Assembly: GCA_030734395.1 (NCBI GenBank)
Contig: JAUZTG010000042.1
Location: 1,922,001 to 1,986,000 of the forward strand
DNA from: Sarocladium kiliense
Taxonomy: Eukaryota > Ascomycota > Sordariomycetes > Hypocreales > Sarocladiaceae
DNA length: 64,000 bases
Direction: 5' to 3'
Shown here: piece after piece, positions 1 through 11,033 of the stretch
Layout: each line of letters starts with the position of its first letter
How positions within the stretch are numbered: position 1 is the first letter of the stretch
Translations under genes and position numbers: made by a program
Notes under the pieces: model-generated
Database searches by the model: none
What the model was told of the DNA's origin: nothing
Seen by the model: the letters and a program-made list of their open reading frames with translations, nothing else

Positions 1-356
1 GCAGCAAGTGTAATGCCCCCAGAGTAGCACATGCTCTCCCAGAATGTTACACCGATAGACAGTGTCGGGGTAAAACACCTGGCGGAAGCCATTCCTGTAG
101 CTCCTCGATCTTTGTACCTGCCTCGATCATGTGGTACAGGCAGGATCCCACCCTGCCTCGCCAGGAGAATATGCTAGGCCCTGTCTCGAGCCTGGTTTTC
201 TCAGTTCGTTTCTGCGTATTTCATCAGTGGTCAGACTGCTTTGCATCTCGTTCGCCCCAGGCCTTTGCCGACCAATCTCTGGGGTTGTGAGGTCGCCTCG
301 CTAATGCTCACCATTGTTCATCAGTCCAGCGTGTCAACAACACGGCCACCATCAAG
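1..356. other. Left flank, no gene recognised
   Basis: I see no coding frame with recognisable protein features and no RNA gene here. It is the upstream flank of the carboxypeptidase remnant that starts near 357. Confidence 0.5.
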
Positions 357-1943
357 ATGTACCTAAACAACGAGTCGGTTCGCCCAAAATGCATGCTCCC
401 TCTGAGCTTGAGGAGGTTTCAATTTTCAGGAACATCTGCCAGCAGTGTCACAACCTGGCTTTCGATTCACCTGTTGACTTTCGTAATCGGAACCGCACTT
501 GCGCAGCCTCATCCGCCACAGGACTTGTCACAGCCATACGCAAATTGCTCCCTGATCCGAGTGCCAGTTCAAGATCAAGTGGAAGAGCTCAAACAACTCC
601 TTGATGAAGTGGCCATCCAGATATGGCAGCCTGTGAAGGTCAATTCCGAGTTTGTTTGTTTTGCAGACATCGTGCTTCCACATCAGAAATTGTCGATGCG
701 GGATGCCAGGAGCGCCAGATTCTCCCCCTCGGTTATGATTGAGAGTCTGGAGTCCGCCATCAGGGCCGAAGCCCAGTCGATGCTCGACTACAGTATGCTT
801 GTCGCCTGGGAGACTCAATTGGTTTGCTTGGGCTCGTCTCCATGCTAATTCGCTCACTCAGAAAGGGTACCAGATGCTCGATGGTTCGATTCGTACCACT
901 CGTACCATGACCAATTAGGGTTTCTGTACGACTTGCAGAGAAAGTATCCCCTTAAATCCCAGCTCGTTTCGTCCAGGTGTTCATATGAGGGTCGCAATAT
1001 CACACGAATCCACGTGCATGAAAACAAGAAAGGCAAGAACCCGGCCGCAGTTCTGCACGCCACTGTCCATGCCCGCGAATGAATCACAACCAAGGTGAGC
1101 CAAACCTTGCCGAGGGAAGAGAAATTAAGCTGACGTTGACATCAAGGCGATGGGATACGTGACATACGACATACTGCGCCACAAAGATTCTAGTCACGGG
1201 CTCGAGGGATGTCTCGAGAAGTACGACTTTTACATATTCCCGTTTGCCAACCCCGATGGCATGTTAGCTACCCACTCGCGAAGTCTTCGGTCACCTTCTT
1301 ATGGCTCAGGGTTTGTGTACACTCAATCCCGAGACCGCTTGTGGCGGAAGAATCGTCAGCCTACAGGAAATCCCAATGTTCTGGGGTGGAAATCAATCGC
1401 AACTGGCCTTATAAATGGGCCGTACCTGGCGGTGCGTCGACCGATTCGTGTGAGTATGACTTCCGTGGCCACTCGCCTGGAGACACCCCGGAAGCCCAAG
1501 GACTACCTTCATTCTTGAAGAAAAGTTAAGCGCAAGCAGGTCCTCAAACTATATTGGGATTGTCACTCGTACTCCCAACTCTTCATGACACGTATGATCA
1601 ACTGGTTAAGTCCCATAAGAAATGTTGCTAACGGATTGCCAGCCTACGGATACTCTTGCACTGCTGTCTCGGCAAAGAACAAAGAGTACCGGGCCCTGGC
1701 CAAAGGCGCATGTAAAGCAATCGAGGATGTTCACGGCAACAGCTTCGATTATGGCCCTATTTGCCGGACAGTCTATCAAGCAAGTGATGGTGTGGATTAT
1801 GTAGCTGACGTGTTGAAAGCCGCCTATTCTGTCACGGCGGAGCTGCGCGATGAAGGTGGTACGTCTTCTTACTGCCAGCGTCACAGATTGTGCCCATATG
1901 TGAGGAGATGTTTGCTGGTTCCGGTATTTGTTATCCAAGGTGA
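357..1943 (+). pseudogene. M14 zinc carboxypeptidase pseudogene (Ecm14-like)
   Basis: A secreted M14 metallocarboxypeptidase can be followed across several frames: a hydrophobic leader and propeptide-like segment, WFDSYHSYHDQ, HARE (zinc ligands), YDFYIFP, NPDG, RLWRKNRQ, EINRNWPYKW, HSYSQLF, YGYSC and ELRDEG. The order and wording fit the fungal Ecm14 type. It is broken. The Trp codon after HARE is TGA at 1080-1082. Frames also shift near 1375 (between RKNRQ and INRNWPYKW), near 1520 (after the SFLKK segment) and near 1855 (after ELRDEG). Introns remain visible: 1095-1146, about 1593-1643 with a CTAAC branch, and 1259-1309, where GC-AG borders (GCATGT donor) restore NPDG-FVYTQ. The last frame ends with TGA at 1941-1943. 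The start is uncertain. Sequencing error could explain one lesion but hardly four. Confidence 0.8.
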
Positions 1944-2734
1944 AGTGAAGTTTGGTATGAGACTCCCAGCATGGGTTGAAGGTGAGGTGGCCGGACCGTA
2001 CGTCAGGGCCCCCTGATACGTCCGCGATTAAGAAAATGCGGCGCCGGGGAATGATTTATCAGCAGTTTCCAACTTGAGGCTCACTTGGGACAATTCGGGG
2101 TGCGTTTGCTGATCATTGGACGACTTGACTGATTAATATAAGCTGTTGCTGTCCACTTCTAAGACCCTTTGCAGCTAGCGCGGGTCTACGTCGGTCCTCC
2201 AACCACCGATTGCGCCGACCTCGCCGACCTTACAGTTTGATCGCTGGTGCGGATTCCTCCTAGAGGCCTACGTTTCTCAGCAACCGCGCGGGTGTCATAA
2301 AGCAAGGAACATGCGAATAGTCAACAGTGTGCCCAGGTCACCCAACAGTTGGTTATGATTGGTCCATGGCTTCAACCCATTGGACAAGGGCTCTTACCGC
2401 CCCTGTGCAAGGTAGCAAGAATCGGTTGAGATCGTGAGGAACACGGCTGCGCGGCTCCGATATATCGTCATAACGACATCAGACGAAGTACAGTGTACTT
2501 TTGACGTTGGATGTTCGGCCCTCGCGTTTTGCGAAACAGCCCGAGGGCCTCGCAATGGTCTTGGATGTTGAGATATGGGAGTCGTGTTGAGTCTGCTTGG
2601 AGTTTAAAAGGAATAGGTTCACCCATCGATCTGTGGATGAGTTTCTGATAGCATCAATAGTAGAGGCTTGTCTGATCGCACCGACTTTTCCAAAGCCCCC
2701 CCCATCCAGAATAACTTGAACCTTCAAACCCAAC
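1944..2734. other. Intergenic region upstream of the GST gene
   Basis: No supported gene. The stretch directly before 2735 is the likely promoter and leader of the glutathione transferase. I saw no repeat or RNA gene. Confidence 0.5.
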
Positions 2735-3531
2735 ATGGCTATCAAGCTCTACGGACACGCAGGCGCCCTATGTACCAAGCGTGTCATCGTCACCCTCGCC
2801 GAGCTCAACTTGCCCTACGAGCTCGTGAAGATCGACATACTGCAGGGGGAGCAGAAGCAACCGGACTACCTTGCAAAGCACCCTTTTGGCAAGATCCCGT
2901 ATCTTGAGGACGGTGAGGGCGATGAGGTTGTACGCGTCGCTGAGAGTCGTGCGATTTGCCGCTACTTAGTCGCCAAGTACGCTGGAAGCGATACGGCACT
3001 GATGCCCAGTAGGGGAGACCTCCGAGCGTTTGCACAGTTCGAGCAGGTGAGTAGTTGGTGCTGAGGGAGAGAGACGTATGATCCGATGTCGCTGACTGTT
3101 CAACCAGGCCGCTTCTTTCGAGGAGTTCTATTTCAATCCCCACGCCCAGGAGCCCGCTCTCGAGTACCATTTTTCTGGGTAAGGCTCTCTTTGATTACTC
3201 GTCTGGGCATCCCATGTCAAGTGCAAACACTGACACAGTCCTTCTGCTCTCCAGTCTCCGCGGTCGCACTCCCGACCAAGAGTTGATCAAGAAGCACCTT
3301 GAACAGCTTGACGATGTCCTGAAGGTATACAACGGCATCCTGGCAAAGCAAAGGTATGTCGTTGGCGACGACTTCACTCTCGTGGATATTTTCCATGGAC
3401 CCCTTGGGTGGCTGGTTCAGCAGGGTGTTGGGGCGAAGGAATTGTTCGAGAAGTATCCCAACGTGCAAAGGTGGTGGAAAGACATCATGAGCCGGGAATC
3501 CTTCAGGGCCGTTGAGGTCGAGTTTCCGTGA
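2735..3531 (+). CDS. Glutathione S-transferase (cytosolic)
   Basis: Predicted to conjugate glutathione to electrophilic substrates in the cytosol. Three exons (2735-3046, 3108-3178, 3255-3531) give 219 residues, the normal GST size. The N-terminal thioredoxin-like domain has LYGHAGALCTKRV, the cis-Pro segment FGKIPYLED and AESRAI, the glutathione gamma-glutamyl contact. The helical C-terminal domain has the N-capping/hydrophobic staple region DDFTLVDIFHGP and a terminal YPNVQRWWKDI. The overall pattern resembles fungal phi/GTT-type enzymes. Introns of 61 and 76 bp have GTGAGT and GTAAGG donors. The start follows directly from a non-coding leader, and the second residue opens the beta strand as usual. 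Substrate cannot be inferred. Its neighbours show no functional link. Confidence 0.88.
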
Positions 3532-3653
3532 ATAGAGATGCTAGCCTCAGCATGGTCGGGAGCTTCTCGGACTCGACCTCATCTGAGTTCTGTTCTTACT
3601 TGCACTCCCAAGTCCCGCGGCGGTAGGGTGGTCCTTGGAAGATCCTGATGCAA

Positions 3654-4917
3654 TCAGAACTCGAGTTCCTCGACTTCCATCCCACAATCAACACAAGTCT
3701 TGACTGTCATTCCATCCTCGTTCTCGACTGTGTTGCCCCACTCGTGCACATGCTTTCCACCGCCCATAGCATCGCCAAACTTGCTTGCCCCTGACTTGCT
3801 GAGGTTCCCGGCTTGCCGACGGAACGCATCCGTACGTGTTTTGCGCTTCAAGTCCATGAGCTTCTCCTTGAACTTGGCCTCTTTACGGGCCTTTTTCTGC
3901 GTTTCGCGTCGCTCGTACTCCGCGTCAAGAGCTTCAGCAGAGCCCCATTTTGTTTTCAGTGCGTACTCTTCGACTTGGAAGCGAAGGAAGAGCATCATGT
4001 CATGCCAGTGGGACTTATGAGGGTTCGGCTTGTTGAGATGCGGAAGAAGTTCGGCGTCGCGAAGTTCCTCTACGGTTTCGGTCAGTACGTGAAGATGGAG
4101 CGTGGTCCCAGGCACTTACCATCTGTCAGGAGATAGTCCTGCTTGCACTCTGTCTTGGTTAGGAGAGAGTACTTCTCAGGGAACTTCTCCTTGCATTTGT
4201 GGCAAAGGTTGATATGGAAAACTTCTTCCCACACGAAGTCGATCTCCAGGCTATTGCATTCACGACACTTTTTGCGATTTGCCTCGTCTTCGAGGACGGT
4301 CAGACCCGGCTCGAAAGGCCCTGCCTTCAGTCTCTTCAAGTTGCGTATCGTCTGTAGTCGTTCCCACTCTTGCAAGCTCATATGTTTCGGTCGTCCGTCA
4401 TCTTCTGACCCAGGTTTCGGGGCGCCTAGCGCATAGTTATGAGGGTCATCTTCTGTCGACAAGAATCCACCCTTAGTGTCGGTCATGGAGCTCATGTTGT
4501 AATCGACGAACTTGGCGAAGTTTTTGGCTGGCCGCAAAGCCTCGTCGTCGCCCTTGTTTCGTCCATCGCGGTTTGTTGAGGACGAAGTGCCACTTCCACC
4601 CGATATAGAGCTATGAGGTCGCTTGCCATTAGCCGTATGGTTGATGTGGACGTCTTTGGTCGCAACGAAGCCAGACGACGTCTTGGGAATAGAAGGCGCA
4701 GTGCCTGTTGCTCGCTGCTCTGCTTCTCGTTGATCTCTGATGGCTTTCGCGCGCAGTCTGTTCTCTTCCTAATGCATCTGTAAGCGCAGATCTGGCACCG
4801 CATCGGCGGATGGGACATACATACTATTCTCCTTGTCACCTCAGGCGTTGGTGGGGAGCCAGCTTGCGCCGATGACGACTTTGCTGCGCCGGAAGGCGGT
4901 GTTCGAGGACGTTCCAT
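3654..4917 (-). CDS. rad14: DNA repair protein RAD14 (XPA homologue)
   Basis: Damage-verification scaffold of nucleotide excision repair in the nucleus. Exons 4825-4917, 4120-4768 and 3654-4069 give 385 residues. The first exon encodes a short Pro/Ser-rich stretch ending TPEVTRRI and joins ENRLRAKAIRDQREAE, the usual basic N-terminal helix. The zinc finger is C-x2-C-x17-C-x2-C (CREC ... CHKC), followed by the XPA C-terminal DNA-binding block DYLLTD-EELRDAELLPHL, NPHKSHWHDMM and FLRFQVEEYA. The C-terminus adds HEWG and a CVDCG pair. Introns 4769-4824 and 4070-4119 have canonical borders, and the splice across 4070-4119 restores the conserved LLTD-EELRD junction. The assignment is secure; no functional link to the neighbours is visible. 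Confidence 0.95.
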
Positions 4918-5931
4918 TCCAGCTGAAGCCCTTCCTCGGCGCTGAGGTCGTTCTGTTGAATATGGTGATATACTGGAATCGTTGTCGCGTTTGCCAGCTT
5001 CAAGATCTGCAATTCACGGTGCAGCATCGCCGACGTTGATGACGATGTGACTGTGACGTGCATAAGGGACTCTCAAGGGTCATGCATAACTGAGATTTGT
5101 GCACTGTGACGTGTATGTTTGTCAGCGAACGGCCCCACCAATGCCCGCCACCAGGGAGCTACGGCGGAGCGGGGCCGGGTTCCTACTGAAGACCCGGATC
5201 CCCGACGCGCGCGCGACACACAGCAGAGCCACGGTCACGGTGAAATGTTCTCGATCGGCGCGCAGCTTCAATACGGCGTCGCCGATGGTGAAACGCGGAT
5301 CTGATAGGTCGTTGCGCGTGGAAGGATCTGCCCGACGTCGCCGAAGAGACATCGTGTAAGGGCCCATTACGCACAATCTCTTGGCCCAAGCAGCGATTGC
5401 AACCGCACGTTGCCCCATGTGCCAGATCTCAGATGCGGCGCTCTACACGAGGAATTCGATATGCACAGAATTGACCAGAACGGTAGGCAGAATAAGCTCG
5501 AGAACCCGTGCAGCCGGGTCGATACCGTAAACCCGGGCGCTTACTCACGCTCTTCCGACCACTCCCTGCTCTCCTTGCGGACCCGTTGATCGAGGGTTGA
5601 AGGTTCACCATCGTGATTTCATCAGAGAACATAATCAGCTGTCATGACGGGCATTTCCGATACAAAGTCTTGGTCAGGACTGCAGCTCATATGTTGCCCC
5701 AGTGTGAGTTTCCATATAAAAATGTCATCGGCCATGAGGGGATTGCCTCCACAAATGAGCGCAGTAGCACGCATATTTTTTACCTGGTGATCACCTTCAA
5801 GAGATCCAAATCTCCTGAAGAGGGAGATCGAACCGTTCAAGACGAATCACACAAGAGTTGTCGCTCTGTCCATCCTCGGTGCGACTGCGCATGTGAACCA
5901 AGCGCAGATAAGCGAAGGAGGCTCTGAGCAT
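4918..5931. other. Divergent intergenic region RAD14 / 5932 gene
   Basis: Promoter region of RAD14 (leftward) and of the small protein to the right. Several GC-rich frames on both strands between 5099 and 5632 look like chance. No recognisable domain was found. The reading frame of the next gene stays open back to 5791, so an unrecognised 5-prime exon may end in this interval. Confidence 0.45.
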
Positions 5932-6345
5932 ATGGAAGCCATGATCGATGCTATTCGAGGCACGTACGGCTTCTTGACATTTCGCAGTTTGGAGACTCGA
6001 ACTGTCGCCATTGAGAGGATCTTCCAACCACATGCCGTGTGGTACGAGAGCAACGGCATCACTACCCATGGCCGCGAGAACATACTGGTTCGCTCAGGCC
6101 ACATCATAGCTCAGCTACCAGGAATGACTTATCGTCTCAAGGGGCAGCCAAGCATTTGTCAAAATCTTATCACACAGGCTTGGGAAGCTGTTCCTGAAGG
6201 CACCGAGGGTGATGAGAACCAAATGCCATCGATGACGGGGCGTGATGTCTTGCTTGTGGAGGATCAGCTGGTCAAGACCTTATGGACTTCGGTCGACCAA
6301 TGGGACGAGGATAAGATTCCTGTGTTGCCTTGGGAGGTGGAGTGA
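5932..6345 (+). CDS. Uncharacterised protein, possibly SnoaL/NTF2-like
   Basis: Open frame of 137 codons from the ATG at 5932. The same frame is open from 5791 without an upstream ATG and encodes a hydrophobic stretch (VVALSILGATAHV), so a spliced 5-prime exon adding a leader is possible. Features such as LTFRSLETRTVAIERIF, AVWYESNGITTHGRENI and LVKTLWTSVDQWDEDKIPVLPWE suggest a small alpha+beta cone fold of the SnoaL/NTF2 kind, where a WYE segment and a terminal beta strand are common. I do not recognise a specific family member and see no catalytic signature. Length fits that fold class. Function unknown. Confidence 0.5.
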   Translation: MEAMIDAIRGTYGFLTFRSLETRTVAIERIFQPHAVWYESNGITTHGRENILVRSGHIIAQLPGMTYRLKGQPSICQNLITQAWEAVPEGTEGDENQMPSMTGRDVLLVEDQLVKTLWTSVDQWDEDKIPVLPWEVE

Positions 6346-6524
6346 TGTTTTGTATTGGTACGCAACACCATAGAGCTGTGCTTTTGAGCAGCAAAACGTG
6401 TGGAGAAAAGTCATCAGAGGCACGAATGTCATGTATCAAGTGTTAGACTCAGCCACTATAAACCACAAGGAAAACAGAATTTGTATTTCACGCGCCAGAC
6501 TTAGATGTCTCCCGGCTACAGACC

Positions 6525-7224
6525 TCATTGGATGCTTATCCTAGCTTCCCTTTGCATCAAAGCCGAGCGAAGCTCACCTGTCAGGTACCCATAATCCTTC
6601 CAACCATACTTTAAGTAAAGCCCGCGCCCTTCAACTGTTGCTTCCACCCAGGCCGGTAGGAAAAGCTGGTCGGCGAGGTCGCATCCCCATTGCATCATTA
6701 GGCCCCCAGCGCCGCATTTCTGGAAGTCCGGATGGGTGAAGCAGCTATGAAGGTCTGCTCACTCTCGAACATATTTCTAAGTCAGTCCACTATCCATGTC
6801 GCGCGGCTGTGATCATGTTTCGTCGGGTCGACCCACGGAGAAATCCAGCAGGATTGGCTTCCCGGCGCAGCACGTTCATTTCGTCCAACACAGCTTTAGA
6901 TCTCGCCTTCGCTTCATCATCCAGCCACTCAGGCGGCTGATCATCGAGCTCCACAGGAGCAGTCTTCAGATAGAGGCGCCAGTTGCTAGCCGCAGCAAGG
7001 CGTCCCGACTCTTTGTGAATCACCTTGATCCATACATCGTGATTATCCTCCCGCAGTATGGTTTCCTGTTCTCGAAGCCACCTTGGAATATCTGCTTCCG
7101 TTCGACAGCCTAGAAACTTCGTTCGTATGAATGGCATCGGCGTGAAGCAATCGTATTGTAGTCTTATAATCTCAGGCATGTCTTCAACTGCTACTTTGAG
7201 AACCACAAAGTCTTGGGGAGCCAT
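6525..7224 (-). CDS. GNAT-family N-acetyltransferase
   Basis: Predicted acetyl-CoA-dependent acetyltransferase of the small fungal GNAT group, 205 residues from two exons (6837-7224, 6755-6836 intron, 6525-6754). Exon 1 has the N-terminal substrate-side region (VAVEDMPEIIRLQYDCF, LREDNHDVWIKVI). The splice from GGGTCG-type donor to GAGCAG acceptor creates GFLHLHSCFTHPDFQ followed by KCGAGGLMMQWGCDLAD, the acetyl-CoA pyrophosphate-binding motif A; family members usually read QRRGAG, so KCGAG is a variant. The C-terminus LYLKYGWKDYGYL is the beta6/beta7 region. I chose the ATG at 7224 because the sequence from MAPQDF matches the family start. The frame also extends to an ATG at 7344 with an unconserved leader. 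Substrate unknown. Confidence 0.82.
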
Positions 7225-8750
7225 GGTAATCAGGAAGGTGCCTGTTGTTTCTCGTGAATCGTACGTTGATGGAGAGCTTGTCGGTAGCATATGCTGCGTT
7301 GAGGTGAATGTGTTGAGCTGGTTTCCCATCTGCGAGTGGATCATTCAACCACCCCGCACTTATGTTGTGGAAGATGCATCAATCGACAACAGGTTGTTCT
7401 ACGATGGAGCCGAGTGGCATAGAAGCATACGATACCTGTATATTGTGATTGTTGCAGCAAAGTTTCTCCAAGTTGATGCTTGCTTCAACTTCCAGCGACA
7501 CATGTCCGTTCCAATCTCCACCAGATCATACCTTACTTCCAGGGACGGTGTAGTTGAACGCCTCCCGGAGCTTTTGGCTATACACATCCCCGACAACGGC
7601 AAGCCCAGGTTCCATATCAATCTACTTTTAGCTTGGAAAATGACATTGTCGACATCGGAACACTGCCGGTAACGTTCCTGACACAACCAGGCTTCCATTT
7701 CTTCACATAATCTGGCGGCTACTTACGAAGGACACGGCTTGGTATGTGTGGCCATTTCGCCTGTGCATCGACAAAGACGACTAAAGACATGGTATAGACT
7801 GTGACTTACGTGCTACCGCTTTGTCTTATATTAACTTGTTATCCGCACGAACACCTACTTCCGGGCTACAATCATGAGCTGCCGCCCCCTTTGTACTTCG
7901 TGGTAAGAAGCCATGATTGCGCAGGGACATCGCTATCTAGGGCGTCGAGCTGAGCATATTGTTAAGACCTATGCATCAGACATATCACTACAAGTAGATA
8001 ATACACGGTACCATGACCTATGCAGAAGACATCATTCCAGCTGCAATCGAGTCGCTAGCTCGGTGGCAAGCCTGACCGATACTTCCATCCTGCTGGCGAT
8101 CATAGTCGGACTCGATTGTGACTTAAACGAATGTTACTGCCAGATCTGCGAGACGTTATTGATGCTGGCGAGTTCGAAGATCATTAAAAGTGGCCACCCA
8201 ACGCCGCACATAATCGGTGTACGATCCGACTGAGTGCGGCGCAGTAGTACCACTCCAGCCCAACTCAAGGCCAGAGGCGCAGTCGTGCGGCCTGTCAAAT
8301 AATTGACAATAGCTGACTACGGCGCCCCGCAAGCAGGTCGGCGCATAAAAACGACGGAACTGGTCAGCGTTCGCCTAGTGCTACGCCTTGGGCGTCGGCT
8401 GTGTACGGCAGCCAGCACATCGTCCTGTGCTTTGTTGCCGCCTCGGCCTATCGTATCCGTCGGTTTCTGGGAGTCTTCGCTTGGAGGAGCATAGCCTCGC
8501 AGCCCGTAAGACATTTGTGTAAAATGGGTTTGGTGCGGTCTCTCGCCTTATTAGGGATTTTTCAAGCCAAGGCCTTGTGACTAAAATATGCATATATACA
8601 CCCGCGCTTCGCCTCCGGTTAGGCCTTGAGCATTCATGCCATACATCGCATCACAGCAGGCAGTACAGGACCACATTCTATGAAGAGAATTACGTTCTCA
8701 AAACTTTGTTCCAGTCGTTCATTCCCTACTGTTTATCCAAAAACAGCACC
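7225..8750. other. Long intergenic region
   Basis: About 1.5 kb without a supported gene. Frames at 7399-7698 (-) and 7913-8233 (+) have no recognisable motif. One short minus-strand stretch near 7530-7610 looks protein-like with possible splice signals, but it cannot be extended into a gene. It includes the leader of the 8751 gene. Confidence 0.4.
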
Positions 8751-9637
8751 ATGATCATTCCAAGTCTTCTTCCGGTCGGCGCCACGATAAGTCTACTCTT
8801 TGCACGTAGCGCCGTTGCCGAGAAATACTATGACGAAGATTGCGCGCTCACGACCTGCTGGGCAAGCTTCAATTTCGAATGCGAGCAGGGCCCTTGGGAC
8901 TGTAGCTTCAATGATACCAACTCATACCCACAGTTTGATCGCAAAGACCAAGAGGACCCTCGCCTCGTGATTATCGATGATGACATCAAGATCGAATGGC
9001 GGGATCAAAACAAGTCACATCCTGTTCGCCTCTCATGGCATTGGTGGACCGAGAATGACACCGATACCACCGAAGAGTTGGTAGGCGTGAGGCAGCTTGG
9101 CAGCATGAAGTGGGACAAGAGTATGTGTTCCTAGTAGTCTCTCTGCGCCGCGCCTGGCTAACGAATTTCTCAGACATCACTGGAGAAGACTCGACGACTA
9201 TCATCAACTTCTGGAAGATCATCCAGAATGATTTCCCAAACAACCACACCAACATGACATCATGGGAGGTCCTGGGCCGCTTGCAGAACAACAACACAGA
9301 CATGGTCCTCAGCATCTACCAGCCCGAAAGCCCCAAGTACAAGAAGATCCAGAAAGATTGGGATGCGGACCCTGGCGCGTACTACCTCCTGGACTACTCA
9401 AACTCATTCCAACTCTCTCAATTCAACGGCGAGTTCGATATCATGCAACGCTATTTCTCGGCGCAGTACTCGCGTGGCCGCAAGTCTGTTCTACACAAGT
9501 GGAGGCTGGGTGTTGGTATTGGTGTTGGTGTTGGTGTCCCTGTTCTCACTGCTATCGCTGTGGTTGGCGGCTACCTGCTTGGAAAGAGAGCCGCAACGTC
9601 AGAGGCGAAACCTGTTGCGGACAGTGTCGGCTCGTGA
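8751..9637 (+). CDS. Secreted-type single-pass membrane protein
   Basis: Two exons (8751-9120, 9174-9637; 53-bp intron with CTAAC branch) encode 277 residues. There is an N-terminal signal peptide (LLPVGATISLLFARSAVA, cleavage near residue 23). An ectodomain follows, rich in Asp/Trp with several N-x-S/T sites (NDT, NKS, NIT, NHT, NMT, NNT) and Cys residues near the N-terminus (CALTTCWASFNFEC). One transmembrane helix follows near residues 240-265 (VGIGVGVGVPVLTAIAVVGGYLL) with a KR stop-transfer and a short cytoplasmic tail. The topology is type I. I do not recognise the ectodomain. Cell-surface location is inferred from topology; no catalytic residues can be named. Confidence 0.75.
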
Positions 9638-9914
9638 ATGCGTCCCGAGTATCAGGAGAAGATTTTGGAGAGTTGAAGCAACGCTGACTCACAACGCCAA
9701 GACAGCGCTTGTGCACAAAGATAATAATACTCAGAGCGAAATGCTGGCTCGTAAACTATTTGGGCATCCATAGTCTTAATATTTAATTCTAATTTCCTAT
9801 GATACCTTGTAACCTTTGTGAAATGTGCACGTGGCTCATGACGTGCTTTACGGACAGGTACCTTCCAAAATAATGAATGTCCAATTATTCGCTAACAACT
9901 CATGATATCAAGAT

Positions 9915-11033
9915 CTAGTTCTTCAGAACAGCACGGAAGTGCAGGTTACCGGACTCAAGCTTGTTGATTGCGTCCGCGACGCCCTCCTCCGTCATAGGGA
10001 AGATCTGGATCACAGGCTTGATGTTGTGTTGGGCAGCAAACTCCATCATCTGGCGGTGTACAATCCTCGTGGCGACAAGAGACCCCTTGACAGTGATTCC
10101 GGATGCGATTAGAGGCATATAAGGGATCTCGAAAGTGCCGTCATCGACCGAGAGAGGATAGATGGTGGATTTGGTGGCCATCATAGGGAGGATGAGTGAC
10201 CAGTTGGGCTGGGCAGATGTTGTGACGAGAAGACGATCGATGGCGCCTTTGAGTGGTGGGTTCTCGGATTCGTCGCTTAAATACTTCATAGTGTAGAATT
10301 TGTGAGCACCGAGTCGCAGGGTCTCATCCTTCTTTCTGTCTGAGCCTGACAGCACGACAACTCTGCAACCGAGCTTCGCAGCAAACTGAATTGCCAGATG
10401 ACCGAGACCTCCGACACCCATAATAGCAACCGTCTCGTTGGGAACGACTCCAAGGAGAGCTGTGAAGACTGTGGCGCCGGCGCATTGGAGCGGTGCGGCA
10501 TCCTCATCGCTCAGTGAATCGGGGATGCGGTGCAAGAATGCCTCGCGCCAGATGGCCTGGTGACCGAGACTACCCTGATCTAGGTTCACGGAACCAAAGA
10601 GACCACGTTGAGGACAAAAGACATCCTCGCCTTGGAGACAGCGGTCGCAGAGACCGCAGCTGTCTGTGTTGTAGCCCCAGCCAACTCGATCGCCCTTCTT
10701 CAATGTCGTAGCCAGTGGTCCGACGCGCTCAACAACGCCCACTCCTTCGTGTCCGAGAACCATATCCTGTTTTTTCTGTGAAGAAATGATCAGCGATGTT
10801 CTATAAGGTCAAAATGGCGTACGTCGTCCGTACGAAATGGAGATCTAAGAAATGTGTTAGTTGAGGTGCCCTCGAAGGAAGGAAGTCATCATGTGAGGCT
10901 TACCAGTTCCGCAAAGGCCAGAGGCGGTAATCTTGACGAGAACATTATCACCAGTGAGCTCATCAGGTCTAGTCGTAGTAGCCTGCTTTGCTACGCCCTC
11001 TTTTGAACCCTTGAAAACTGTGAAGGTCGGCAT
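9915..11033 (-). CDS. Zinc-dependent alcohol dehydrogenase (MDR family)
   Basis: Interconverts alcohols and aldehydes with NAD(P). Three exons give 333 residues: 10904-11033, an 11-nt exon 10834-10844, and 9915-10775. Catalytic-zinc ligands are Cys in GLCGTDLHF and His-Glu in VLGHEGVG; the structural zinc site is SCGLCDRCLQGEDVFC (C-x2-C-x2-C-x7-C). The Rossmann motif is GVGGLGHLAIQFA. The micro-exon supplies the DLHF residues: the first intron ends TTCTTAG, and the second begins GTACGG rather than the later GTACGC, because only the former restores the family's frame (DLHF-KKQDMVLGHEG). The start MPTFTVFKG is typical. A cytosolic enzyme is likely; substrate cannot be stated. Confidence 0.9.

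Noticed and set aside
5099..5632. Overlapping GC-rich frames between RAD14 and the small protein gene
   Set aside because: Frames are open in several phases on both strands with Arg/Ser/Pro-rich translation, typical of chance in GC-rich promoter DNA.
6837..7344. Longer GNAT start at 7344
   Set aside because: The added 40 residues are Ser/Thr-rich and unlike the family; the ATG at 7224 begins the conserved part.
7399..7698. Possible minus-strand gene remnant upstream of the GNAT gene
   Set aside because: A short stretch with EPGLAVVGD and NYTVPGS looked vaguely like a secreted hydrolase, but neighbouring exons could not be joined and no catalytic motif was found.
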